Part shown: piece by piece, positions 39,497 through 47,870 of the stretch
Layout: the number at the start of each line of letters is the position of its first letter
Position numbering within the stretch: position 1 is the stretch's first letter
From: Campylobacter concisus
Lineage (GTDB): Bacteria; Campylobacterota; Campylobacteria; Campylobacterales; Campylobacteraceae
DNA: 64,000 nt
Reading direction: 5' to 3'
Assembly (NCBI RefSeq): GCF_003049705.1
Contig: NZ_PIRF01000001.1
Span: forward strand, 248,001 to 312,000
Notes under the pieces: generated by a model
What the model saw: the letters and a program-made list of their open reading frames with translations, nothing else
Databases searched by the model: none
Told to the model about the DNA's origin: nothing
Position numbers and translations under genes: made by a program

Positions 39497-39525
39497 AAGA
39501 GCGTGGCAAATTTAGCCATGCTCTT
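39497..39525. terminator. bidirectional terminator between the methyltransferase and TSUP genes
   Basis: An 11-base stem, AAGAGCGTGGC with GCCATGCTCTT (one G-U), loop AAATTTA, flanked by A and T runs. It lies between convergent genes and overlaps the TSUP gene stop by two bases. Confidence 0.75.
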
Positions 39526-40264
39526 ACTCAAAAAACATATCTTTTAATATCAAACATATCATCGCTATGTAAAAGACCAAAAACCATTTTTTAAGTGTTT
39601 TTTTGTCGGTATTTTGCGTCTTTTTAGTGCCAAAGTATGCGCCTATTAGCGAGCCAAGACCTAAAAATGCGCCCTCAGCGTATGAGATATGGCCATTTAG
39701 CGAGAGCGAGATGAAACCCGCGATAGCTGCAAACATAACGAAAAATACACCCATAGAAACGGCTTTTTTTAGCTCGTAGCGTAAAAAGCCTACCAAGATC
39801 GGCGCGATAAAGACGCCTCCGCCGATGCCGATGCTAATGGCAAAAATGCCAACAAAAACGCCAACTAAAAATAGCAAAAAGAGCGAATTATTCGCATTTG
39901 TGCCGTCACTATTTGGTGTGAAGTATAGCTTTATGAGCGAAAAGATAAAGGTTGATAGAAGCATAGACTCAAGTAAGAGTGCCGGTGCGTGCGATACGAT
40001 AATGCCACTAAAACTTGCCCCCACCAGACCTCCAAGACCTAAAAATACACCGCGGTTTAGTTTTAAAAGCCCGGCTTTATAGTTTAGGTATGAGCCAAAT
40101 GTCGCACTAAATATCATCTGCATGACGCTTATGCCAATAGCAGTTTTTATGTCATATCCAAAGGCGACCATTATAGGAACAACGACTGTGCCGCCCCCGA
40201 TGCCAAAAAAGCCAGCGATGTATCCAACGCCGATACCAATTATAAAAAGTTCAACAAAAAGCAT
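39524..40264 (-). CDS. TSUP (TauE/SafE) family membrane transporter
   Basis: Predicted anion permease of the sulfite exporter family; the substrate is unknown. About eight hydrophobic helices form two repeats, each with the Gly-rich signature (GYIAGFFGIGGGTVVVPIMV near residue 14; GIFAISIGIGGGVFIAPILV near 138). Length 246 is typical. It is transcribed alone, leftward, diverging from trpE and converging with the methyltransferase gene. Confidence 0.85.
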   Translation of the reverse strand: MLFVELFIIGIGVGYIAGFFGIGGGTVVVPIMVAFGYDIKTAIGISVMQMIFSATFGSYLNYKAGLLKLNRGVFLGLGGLVGASFSGIIVSHAPALLLESMLLSTFIFSLIKLYFTPNSDGTNANNSLFLLFLVGVFVGIFAISIGIGGGVFIAPILVGFLRYELKKAVSMGVFFVMFAAIAGFISLSLNGHISYAEGAFLGLGSLIGAYFGTKKTQNTDKKTLKKWFLVFYIAMICLILKDMFFE

Positions 40265-40387
40265 AAATTTCCTTTTACGAGTGCCAAATTTTAGCCAAGC
40301 GGTGTTAAAAAAATAGTAAAAAGGTGAAATTTGGGCATAAATTTAGAAATTTGATAAAAATTTTAAAAACTAAAAGCGAACTTTTTT

Positions 40388-40393
40388 TATAAT
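40388..40393 (+). promoter_or_regulatory. -10 box of the trpE promoter
   Basis: TATAAT after a seven-T run, 24 bases before the trpE ATG. The short leader contains no tryptophan-rich open frame, so attenuation by a leader peptide is not seen here. Confidence 0.6.
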
Positions 40394-40416
40394 CATCAAA
40401 AATTTAAAGGAAAAAA

Positions 40417-41688
40417 ATGCTCTTAGAACAACCACTGTTTTATTATGAAGTGATTAGAGAAAAATTTAAAAATAGCTACCTAGCCGAGGATAAGACGCAA
40501 ACGATTATAGGCATTGATTGTGAATACATCGATGAAAAGGATATGGATTTTTATGGGCTTAGAAGTTATTTTGATACAAATCGTAATAAATCTTTAGCTC
40601 CGTTTGCAGGTCTTTTTGGTGTTTTTGCTTATGATGGCGTGAGATATTTTGAATATATCGGAGAAGAGAAAGCTAAAAGGTATGAATTTCCAAAATTTAT
40701 CTATGCCGATGCAAAGGCCTATCTACACTTTGACAAGATGAGTAAAATTTATACATTCTATGGAGATAAGAATAAATATTATGACTTTTTGCTTGATGTG
40801 AAAGTTGAATGCAAAAATAAAGAGCAGAGTAAATTTAGTATAAAAACTGATCTTAATAAAGAAAAGAAACACTTTGAGGATATGGTTGAGTTAGCAAAAG
40901 AGTATATAAGAAGCGGCGATGTCTTTCAGGTGGTGCTTGGTGAATTGCTTGAAATTTCAACGAATATGAGCAGTTTGGAATTTTATAAAAAGCTCTCACT
41001 TACAAATCCAAGCCCATATATGTTTCATTTTCCTACACCTTATGGCGATGTGGTTGGCTCTTCGCCAGAGCTTGTTTTTGAGATGAAAAGTGAGCAAATT
41101 TTTGTGGCACCAATTGCGGGCACAAGGCCTAGAGGAAGTGATGCAAATGCTGATGCGGCACTTGAAAATGAGCTTTTAAGTGACGAAAAGGAGCTGGCTG
41201 AACATAAAATGCTAATCGATCTTGCCAGAAATGACATCGGCAGGGTTTCGGAACCAAAAAGTGTAGCTGTAAAAAATGCGATGCATATCCAAAAATATGA
41301 AAAAGTAATTCATATCGTAAGCGATGTCTATGGCAAGTGCGCCAAAGGGCTTGATCTTTTTGACGTCTTAGCTAGTATTTTCCCAGCTGGCACACTAAGT
41401 GGAGCCCCAAAAATAAGAGCTATGCAGATAATCAATGAGCTTGAAATTTCTGAGCGAAATATCTATGGCGGTGGCATTGGATTTTTACATTTTAATGGCG
41501 ATGCTCAAGTTGCTATTCTTATTCGCTCAGCCATCTTTGTGCCAGGTGAAAATGAATTTAGTGATGTATTTGTTGGGGCTGGAGCTGGTATAGTTTATGA
41601 CTCAAAGAGCGAAAGAGAATACGCCGAAATTTGCCATAAACGAGCAAGCGTGCTAAATGTATTTAAAAATAACGCAAAAGAGTTTTAG
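40417..41688 (+). CDS. trpE: anthranilate synthase component I TrpE
   Basis: Chorismate-utilising enzyme of tryptophan synthesis. TrpE rather than PabB is indicated by LTNPSPYMFHFP and PIAGTRPRG (PabB has Lys in place of that Ala). ELAEHKMLIDLARNDIGRV, AGTLSGAPKIRAMQII and VGAGAGIVYDS complete the active site. At 423 residues it is shorter than the ~500-residue TrpE of enterics; the reduced N-terminal part lacks the LLES motif used there for tryptophan feedback. It is an isolated gene: no trpG or trpD lies beside it. Its stop overlaps the stop of the convergent pseudokinase gene by four bases. Confidence 0.88.
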   Translation: MLLEQPLFYYEVIREKFKNSYLAEDKTQTIIGIDCEYIDEKDMDFYGLRSYFDTNRNKSLAPFAGLFGVFAYDGVRYFEYIGEEKAKRYEFPKFIYADAKAYLHFDKMSKIYTFYGDKNKYYDFLLDVKVECKNKEQSKFSIKTDLNKEKKHFEDMVELAKEYIRSGDVFQVVLGELLEISTNMSSLEFYKKLSLTNPSPYMFHFPTPYGDVVGSSPELVFEMKSEQIFVAPIAGTRPRGSDANADAALENELLSDEKELAEHKMLIDLARNDIGRVSEPKSVAVKNAMHIQKYEKVIHIVSDVYGKCAKGLDLFDVLASIFPAGTLSGAPKIRAMQIINELEISERNIYGGGIGFLHFNGDAQVAILIRSAIFVPGENEFSDVFVGAGAGIVYDSKSEREYAEICHKRASVLNVFKNNAKEF

Positions 41689-44555
41689 GCGTTAAACTTA
41701 ATAAATTCATAAGAGCTTTTAGCGTAGCTAGTGCCCATAGAATCGATTTGCTCTCTTACGGTAGCTGAAAGCTCTGCTTTTGTGATATTTTTAGCTAGCA
41801 CTTTTACAAAAGGAAATTCACTTCTTTCTTGTGCGCCAAATATCAGCACTCTTGTATCAACCTTTTGGCTTTGTCTTATCTTATCAACAACTCTTGTTAG
41901 CTCTTCGTAGTTGAAGCCTTTTACGCTTTCATCTATAAGAACGATACCGTAAGTTTTGGTTTTTATCTTTGTTAATAGCTCATCAAAGCTATTTGTGGTT
42001 TCAAGTGTGTTGTAAAATTCTCCTAAAGCTGAGCTAAATATTTTATTTTCCATTGGCGATTTCTTAAATAAAATAATATTTTCGCTTTTTACTAGATAGC
42101 TTTCGTTTATTGCAATCTCGCCAAAATTTGGCAAAAATTTTCTAAAAATTTGAGCCAGTTCGTCGCTATTTATTGGCGTTTTTATATAAGCATTGAAGTA
42201 TTCTTTGACACTCTCTCCATCTATATTTGAAGTATTTGAAAGCATTAGTATAATTGGAATTTTCGCATTTTGTATGGCTGCTTTTATAAGATCAATATTT
42301 TTTTGAAGGCTATTTTTTTCAGCTTCGAAAAATTTCGAGCCAACAAATATAAGGTCAAAATCGCCTTGCTTTATGGCTTGTTTTAAATCTTTTTTATTAC
42401 AAACTCCCACAACTTCGCAGTTAAATTTACTAAAACCACTTGCTGTTATATCTATGTAAATTTCATTAGTATCGCAGATTAAAATTTTTGGTTTATCGTT
42501 TAAATTTTTATTCATAATATCAGCTTCGCCTAAGCAAAGTAGCCTTGTGATGCTTAATGGAGTTAGCGGATCTTTTAAAATGAGCGGATTTTTAATATCT
42601 TGACCTTGCTTATTGGTGTTTCTTAAAAATATAGCATCATAATTTTTTGTAATAGATGGACTAGTGCTTGTTAACATATCCACTTTGAGCCCAAGGTCTT
42701 TTGTGGTCTGCTCAAAAGCTTCGTTGTAAGCTACATTTGCGTCTTGTAAGAATGCTAGTTTATGATCGCATTTTATATCAAAGTCTTTATAGTTTGATGT
42801 TGTTTTAAAGATGACTACAAATTTAAACTCATTGCCAATACTTGGAAACGAGTTAATCTCCAGCTTACTTTCTAAATTTTTTAAATAAATTTGAGCGATT
42901 TTTAGATAAAACTCGCTCTCATCATTATTTAAGCTATTCTCATCATCTGAAAATATATCTGAAATTTGCTTTTCGCTCATGGCAGCTGAGCTATTTTTTA
43001 TGCTAAAGCTTACAGAACAAAGTCCGCTTCTATCAAACTCTTTTTGAACTTTTTTGATAGTGATGATAATATTTTGATGTCTTAAAGACATTGATAAAGA
43101 CGCCAAAAAGATAGAGTTAAATGCGGTTTTTAATGAATTTAGATTTCCTTCTAGTTCATTTGTAAGGCTTGGATCAAGGTAGCTTATAAAATTTATCTTT
43201 TTGCTTTGCGAATAGACGATATTTGCTTTCAAAATTTCTTCAAAGCTTTTTTGAGGATCAAATATCTCGGTTTTATTGCATTCGCTATATTTTTTAACAT
43301 TTGAGATATTTTTAGCATTGTTATAAAGCGAAGTCATGATATTTGCATTTTTTTCTATTGTGTCTATAAATACTTGCTTTTTGCTATTATTCGTTTCTAT
43401 TTTTAAAGCCGCAGTCGATGTAAAAATTTCCTTATTGATAGACTCTAGCTTCTTGCTCACGGATAAAATATATCTATCTTTTATCTGAAAAAAGCTGCTA
43501 TCTTTTATATAGGTTTCTTTTAGATCTTCAAAAGCTTTTATGAGCTTTGATATCGCATTATCTGCACTTGTCTCTTTTGATGATAGGATATAACTCGATA
43601 TGTATTTTGACTTATCGATAAGCACTTTTAAAAATTTCAATCTAGCAGAAATACCAAGCAAAGACAAAATGAGCAAGCCACAAAGCAAAAACTCAAAAAA
43701 GGTCTTTATGCCAAAGCTTATTTTCTCGCTCTTAGTAAGTTCTAACAGCTCATTTTTTATGTTTATGGCACTATTTAATAAAAGTATAAATTTATCATCT
43801 TCATACTGTTTTATTAAGATTATATCTTCGATATTTAGCTTCTCAGAAAATGCGATCTTGGCTTTAACTTCTCTTATCTTTTTAGCTTGATAGTTGGCTT
43901 CAAACTGGTTAAAGTCTTTATAAATATTCTCTTTTAGCTCACTTTTTGGAAGCATATCAAGATTTGGCGTGTTGTCCTTTACGGAATATATATTTTCCCT
44001 CACATTATTGTTTATCGAAAATAAAGGGCCATTTATAAAGATATTTTTTACGTAGTATTTGGTGTTGTTTGCTAAAGAGAGTTGATTGTAAATTTTACTT
44101 AAAGTTGCGGCATAAGCTTTTATTATAAGCGGAAAGTCTCGGTCTAAGTCTTGTTTAAAATCGCTATCTATTTCTCCATTTATATTTTGGAAAAATTCGT
44201 AAAATAGTTCATCAAATTTATCATTTTGGTTTAGATTTGCTAGCAATTCTTTTAATTTATTTATATTTCGTATCTCGATGCGATCGTCTTTTCTTATAGA
44301 TTTTATAAATTTTTGTGTATTTTTTAAGGTGCTATCTCGCAGCTTTTTTATATCTTCCTGGCTTTTGCCTATTAGCGTATCGTGCTCTTGTATTACAGAT
44401 TTTATAGTCTGAAATACTAAGGATTGTTTATATAGTTTTTCATTTAGATCTTTTAGATCTGTAAATTTTTTATAGCTTTCATTTCCGCTATATGCACAAA
44501 AGATCGCTGAAATTATTATTGGCGCTAGCAATATATAAAATTTATTATTTTTCAT
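41685..44555 (-). CDS. membrane pseudo-histidine-kinase with three degenerate receiver domains
   Basis: A 956-residue protein laid out like a hybrid sensor kinase but without the catalytic residues. TM helices at about 6-22 and 283-303 enclose a ~260-residue helical periplasmic domain. A HisKA-like segment follows (~355-415): where the H box should read SHEIRTPLN it reads SKKLESINK, so His is absent. The ATPase-like domain (~440-585) has IFLASLSMSLR where the N box should be. Three receiver-like domains follow (~598-675, 688-808, 825-935). The first two lack the phosphorylated Asp (IFLRNT and IFVGSK at those strands); the third keeps LIDES, but its first acidic pair is lost. It may be a sensor-scaffold. 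It is translated with the PAS gene before it (11-base overlap). Confidence 0.7.
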   Translation of the reverse strand: MKNNKFYILLAPIIISAIFCAYSGNESYKKFTDLKDLNEKLYKQSLVFQTIKSVIQEHDTLIGKSQEDIKKLRDSTLKNTQKFIKSIRKDDRIEIRNINKLKELLANLNQNDKFDELFYEFFQNINGEIDSDFKQDLDRDFPLIIKAYAATLSKIYNQLSLANNTKYYVKNIFINGPLFSINNNVRENIYSVKDNTPNLDMLPKSELKENIYKDFNQFEANYQAKKIREVKAKIAFSEKLNIEDIILIKQYEDDKFILLLNSAINIKNELLELTKSEKISFGIKTFFEFLLCGLLILSLLGISARLKFLKVLIDKSKYISSYILSSKETSADNAISKLIKAFEDLKETYIKDSSFFQIKDRYILSVSKKLESINKEIFTSTAALKIETNNSKKQVFIDTIEKNANIMTSLYNNAKNISNVKKYSECNKTEIFDPQKSFEEILKANIVYSQSKKINFISYLDPSLTNELEGNLNSLKTAFNSIFLASLSMSLRHQNIIITIKKVQKEFDRSGLCSVSFSIKNSSAAMSEKQISDIFSDDENSLNNDESEFYLKIAQIYLKNLESKLEINSFPSIGNEFKFVVIFKTTSNYKDFDIKCDHKLAFLQDANVAYNEAFEQTTKDLGLKVDMLTSTSPSITKNYDAIFLRNTNKQGQDIKNPLILKDPLTPLSITRLLCLGEADIMNKNLNDKPKILICDTNEIYIDITASGFSKFNCEVVGVCNKKDLKQAIKQGDFDLIFVGSKFFEAEKNSLQKNIDLIKAAIQNAKIPIILMLSNTSNIDGESVKEYFNAYIKTPINSDELAQIFRKFLPNFGEIAINESYLVKSENIILFKKSPMENKIFSSALGEFYNTLETTNSFDELLTKIKTKTYGIVLIDESVKGFNYEELTRVVDKIRQSQKVDTRVLIFGAQERSEFPFVKVLAKNITKAELSATVREQIDSMGTSYAKSSYEFIKFNA

Positions 44556-45300
44556 TGATACTCTTTTTGCTATATTTTTTGACGATATTTTCTATCTCAA
44601 TTAGTCTTTTGGTAAAAAGAGACATCTCTTTCATTTTTCCATTTTGATTGTTATCTAAAAAAGCGTTAAGCTCATTTGCAAGGGTATTAAGCTTTAAATT
44701 TAATGCAGCTTCTCTTATCTCATCTACGTATTTTTTGAGCATTATCTCATCTTTTGCGATTATGGCTGATTGGATCTGGATAAGAATTTCTCTTGCGTTA
44801 CGTAAAAATATATTTAAATAGGATGCAAAATCTTTTTTACTTAAATTTAGTATTTTAAGCGATGTTTCAAACCAGGAATCATCGATAAGTGATTGTGTCT
44901 GTGTATCAAAAAGATACCATGCGTTTAGTTTGAAAACAGGCAGTCTTAATGTAGGTTTTACTTTTACTGCTGCTATTAGATTTTGGTTATTTATTATGTC
45001 TTGCTTCTCTAAAAGCACGATAAAAAATTTTTCACCATTTTTTAAAATGGCATTTTGCAATCTCGCTTCTAGTAAGATCGCGCCACCATCTTTTCTTTTT
45101 AAATTTACTCTAGCGCTATCATCTTTCGTATTTTGTAAAAATTCCAAGAAGCTGTAGTTTGTACTTTCTTGGCTTGTTATGACTAGCTCACTTATATCTT
45201 TGTATTGCAACAAAAAATCATCTAAACTATCAAAACCCAATAGCTCAAGTGAATCTTGCGTTATCGCAGATATTTTTAAATTTTCATCATATATTATCAC
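44545..45300 (-). CDS. PAS-domain protein with Hpt-like domain lacking the histidine
   Basis: 251 residues, no named family recognised. Residues 1-100 look like a PAS domain (IIYDENLKISAITQDSLELLGFDSLDDF; VNLKRKDGGAILLEARL). Residues ~160-215 resemble a histidine phosphotransfer helix bundle (YLNIFLRNAREILIQIQSAI, then KKYVDEIREAALNLKLNTLANEL). In Hpt domains that helix reads AHxLKG; here Asp193 takes the place of His, so phosphotransfer should not occur. No TM segment. It starts four bases inside uvrC's end and overlaps the pseudokinase gene, implying joint expression. A signalling scaffold is an inference. Confidence 0.6.
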   Translation of the reverse strand: MIIYDENLKISAITQDSLELLGFDSLDDFLLQYKDISELVITSQESTNYSFLEFLQNTKDDSARVNLKRKDGGAILLEARLQNAILKNGEKFFIVLLEKQDIINNQNLIAAVKVKPTLRLPVFKLNAWYLFDTQTQSLIDDSWFETSLKILNLSKKDFASYLNIFLRNAREILIQIQSAIIAKDEIMLKKYVDEIREAALNLKLNTLANELNAFLDNNQNGKMKEMSLFTKRLIEIENIVKKYSKKSINEK

Positions 45301-47114
45301 TTCAAATTTCCTTCTTTGAGCACTGCAAGCTTTTCTGCTACGCTTTTGTTTGTTATTTTTGCCACTTCGTCTAAATTCGCTTCGCTGATTTTATCAAAAC
45401 TTCCGTAAAAGCTGATTAATTTCGCGATACTTCCTTCAGATACGCCAGCTTGCTTTAGAATTGATCTTTGCATATCATTTTTCTGCCTTGTTTTTCTGTG
45501 AAAGCTAATGACAAATCTATGGCTCTCATCACGCATTTTTTGGAAAAACTGAAGCTTTTTATCGCTCGTACTTAGGCTAAAGCTACCATTTTTTGTGTAA
45601 ATTTTATCCTTTGCCTCGCCTTTTGCGCGGTGAGCTTTGGCATCGGTCTTCTCTTTTGAAATGGCTATCACATCGACATTTGCGCCACTGCTTGCTAAAA
45701 TTTCACAGGCTAAGTTTAAAAGCACTTCGCCTCCGTCAATAACCCAAAGATCAGGCGGACTAAGCTTGTCAAATCTAAGGGCTCTAGCTGTTAGGCTCTC
45801 TTTCATCTGATCGTAGTCGTTTTTGGAATTTAGATGCATTTGGCGGTAGTTTTGCTTCGCCCATTCGCCATGCTCATAGCGCACCATCGCCCCGACGCTC
45901 GCCTCGCCAAAAAGGTGTGAGTTGTCGTAGGCTTCGACCACGTAAGGCGTGTGAGCTAGATTAAAATACTCCTTTATCTCGTTTAATAGCTCATTATCGT
46001 GCGTTTTTAGGTATTTTTCGATGCTAACTTCAGCGTTTTTTGTAGCTATCTCGCAAATTTTACGCTTATCGCCTATTTTTGGGCAAGTGATGCTAAATTT
46101 ACGCCCAAATCTCTCGTTTAAAATTTCCTCCACCAGCTCGCTATCTTCAAAGCTTTCATTGACATAAATTTTGGTGCTAATTATCGGCTGTCCAGCTATG
46201 AAGCTTTTTAAAATGGCCTGCTTATAAGCTTCGTTTATCTCGTCTTTTTGGGCGTTTTTGGCCTGCGTGATGTCAGTTTTTACGCCAGTTATCTTGCCAC
46301 TTTGCACGCTAAATCTTACCGCACAGATCATATCGTGCACGCAAGCGACCGAGTAGGCCTCAAAGTCCTCAAGTTTAGCAAGATCAACTTCAACCTTTGT
46401 TTGCATATTTTTAAGTGTTTGTATCTTATCTCTAGTCGCGGCTGCTTGCTCGTAGTCTTCGGCCTTGGCGTAGTTTAGCATGAGCTCTTCAAGGCGAGTG
46501 ATGAGCAAATTTGGATTTTGTAAGGCTGCAATAGCATCGTTTACGATCTTAGCGTAGCTCTCTTTTGAAATTTTGCCTTCACACGGGGCATAACAGCGTT
46601 TTAGCTGATAAAAAAGGCAGGCTTTTTTACCTTTAATGCAGGTCTTTTTCTGAACGAGGTTGAAATTTAGATAAAGTGCCTCAAGTAGCTCGCTAGCTCC
46701 ACTAAAATATGGCCCAAAGTAGCGTATATTTGAGCCTTTTACTACTTTTCTAGTGATCTCAAATCTTGGAAAATCATCATTTAAATTTATAAAGATATAA
46801 GGATAGGTCTTGTCGTCGCGAAGCAAGATGTTGTACTTTGGTTTTAGTTGCTTGATGAAAGAATTTTCAAGTATTAGAGCGTCTGCTTCGCTTGGCGTGA
46901 CGATGTATTCAAGATGCACAGCTTCGCTTATCATCTTAGAAATTCTTGGGCTTAGTTTTTCAGCCGGAGCTAGGCTTGGGGTAAATTTAAAGTAGCTTTT
47001 GACCCTGTTTTTTAAAATTTTGGCCTTGCCAACGTATAAGAGCCTATTTTGCGCGTCAAAATACTGATATACGCCAGGCTCGTTTGGAAGTGTTCTTATC
47101 TCGTCTATTAGCAT
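45297..47114 (-). CDS. uvrC: excinuclease ABC subunit C UvrC
   Basis: Dual-incision nuclease of nucleotide excision repair. The N-terminal GIY-YIG nuclease is LPNEPGVYQYFDAQNRLLYVGKAK; the ORF continues with a Cys cluster region (CIKGKKACLFYQLKRCYAPCEGKI), UvrB-binding UVR motif (NYAKAEDYEQAAATRDKIQTL), the RNase H-like nuclease (VEAYDNSHLFGEASVGAMV; PDLWVIDGGEVLLN) and helix-hairpin-helix tail (AGVSEGSIAKLISFYGSFDKI). Length 605 is normal. It follows the DUF721-like gene with a seven-base overlap, in the order known from C. jejuni. Confidence 0.97.
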   Translation of the reverse strand: MLIDEIRTLPNEPGVYQYFDAQNRLLYVGKAKILKNRVKSYFKFTPSLAPAEKLSPRISKMISEAVHLEYIVTPSEADALILENSFIKQLKPKYNILLRDDKTYPYIFINLNDDFPRFEITRKVVKGSNIRYFGPYFSGASELLEALYLNFNLVQKKTCIKGKKACLFYQLKRCYAPCEGKISKESYAKIVNDAIAALQNPNLLITRLEELMLNYAKAEDYEQAAATRDKIQTLKNMQTKVEVDLAKLEDFEAYSVACVHDMICAVRFSVQSGKITGVKTDITQAKNAQKDEINEAYKQAILKSFIAGQPIISTKIYVNESFEDSELVEEILNERFGRKFSITCPKIGDKRKICEIATKNAEVSIEKYLKTHDNELLNEIKEYFNLAHTPYVVEAYDNSHLFGEASVGAMVRYEHGEWAKQNYRQMHLNSKNDYDQMKESLTARALRFDKLSPPDLWVIDGGEVLLNLACEILASSGANVDVIAISKEKTDAKAHRAKGEAKDKIYTKNGSFSLSTSDKKLQFFQKMRDESHRFVISFHRKTRQKNDMQRSILKQAGVSEGSIAKLISFYGSFDKISEANLDEVAKITNKSVAEKLAVLKEGNLK

Positions 47115-47623
47115 CTTGCCTGCTCATTTTTCTTGAGCAAAATTTTTCTTAGCTCTTCAAATTTCTGGTGTATTTGCTCGTCTTTTGCTAAATTTTTAAA
47201 CTCGCCTTTGCTAGCTGGCGTATAAAAGATGGCACTTTGCTCTTTTTGATTAAAAAATTTTAAAAATTTGCTCACGACAAATCTTATATTTTCTTCTTTT
47301 TTGTTTTTTGTATAGTTGATTTCGTTAAGAGGCTTTGGAGTAAGAATGCTGTTAAAAACACTATTTTTATTAAATTTACAAAAGGTTTTTAATAACCTTT
47401 TTATATCATTTATACTACTATCACGCCTAAGCTCTAAAAGCCCAGTGGGATGAGTAAGAACAAAGGTCAAAACACCTTCTCTAACGTAGCAAAAAGCTAT
47501 ATAAAATCGTTTTGCTTTCCCCATAAGCTCTAAAAGCTGTTGGCACTCATTTGCCATGCTTAATTTTTCTTTATACAAAGGATTTTCGTGAATAGTATTT
47601 ATCAAAAATTTAGCGTTTTTCAT
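47108..47623 (-). CDS. conserved hypothetical, possibly DUF721/DciA-like
   Basis: A 171-residue protein whose middle (WGKAKRF-like region GKAKRFYIAFCYVREGVLTFVLTHPTGLLEL) resembles DUF721, the family of the DciA helicase-loading factor, though the match is weak by eye. The C-terminus is lysine-rich. The position just before uvrC matches a hypothetical gene in C. jejuni. Its first 36 bases overlap a small lipoprotein gene on the other strand. Function is not established. Confidence 0.5.
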   Translation of the reverse strand: MKNAKFLINTIHENPLYKEKLSMANECQQLLELMGKAKRFYIAFCYVREGVLTFVLTHPTGLLELRRDSSINDIKRLLKTFCKFNKNSVFNSILTPKPLNEINYTKNKKEENIRFVVSKFLKFFNQKEQSAIFYTPASKGEFKNLAKDEQIHQKFEELRKILLKKNEQARC

Positions 47624-47755
47624 GGGCTTATCTTATCATTTTTTATTTTAATTTTTACTCTTTTTGCATTTAGTGGTTGTGGCTATAAAGATGATCCATT
47701 TTATGGAAATGCTCCCGTAAAAGAAAAGAAAACTGACAAGATAAACAAAATCTAG
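47588..47755 (+). CDS. small lipoprotein, LptM/YifL-like
   Basis: A 55-residue frame starting at GTG 47588 behind an AAAGGA site and ending in TAG. It has a basic start, a hydrophobic segment (residues 14-32) and a lipobox FSGC with Cys34, followed by GYKDDPFYGNAPVKEKK. That pattern (GCGxK, then P-aromatic, then Pro and Lys) recalls LptM (YifL), a tiny outer-membrane lipoprotein that helps LptD assembly in enterics; the link is by eye only. It overlaps the 5' end of the leftward hypothetical gene by 36 bases on the opposite strand. lptD itself is at 56963. Confidence 0.65.
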   Translation: MNSIYQKFSVFHGLILSFFILIFTLFAFSGCGYKDDPFYGNAPVKEKKTDKINKI

Positions 47756-47870
47756 TAAAATTTTCGTATTTAAATAAAAATGTAATGTAAGCTTAATAAT
47801 TTTAACTAACCTAATTTTTAGGCTCATTTAAGTAATATATCAAGATTTTTTATTCTACAAGGAGAGTATA

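Noticed and set aside
40264-40416. Tryptophan leader peptide before trpE
   Set aside because: No frame with adjacent Trp codons and no attenuator hairpin in the short leader.
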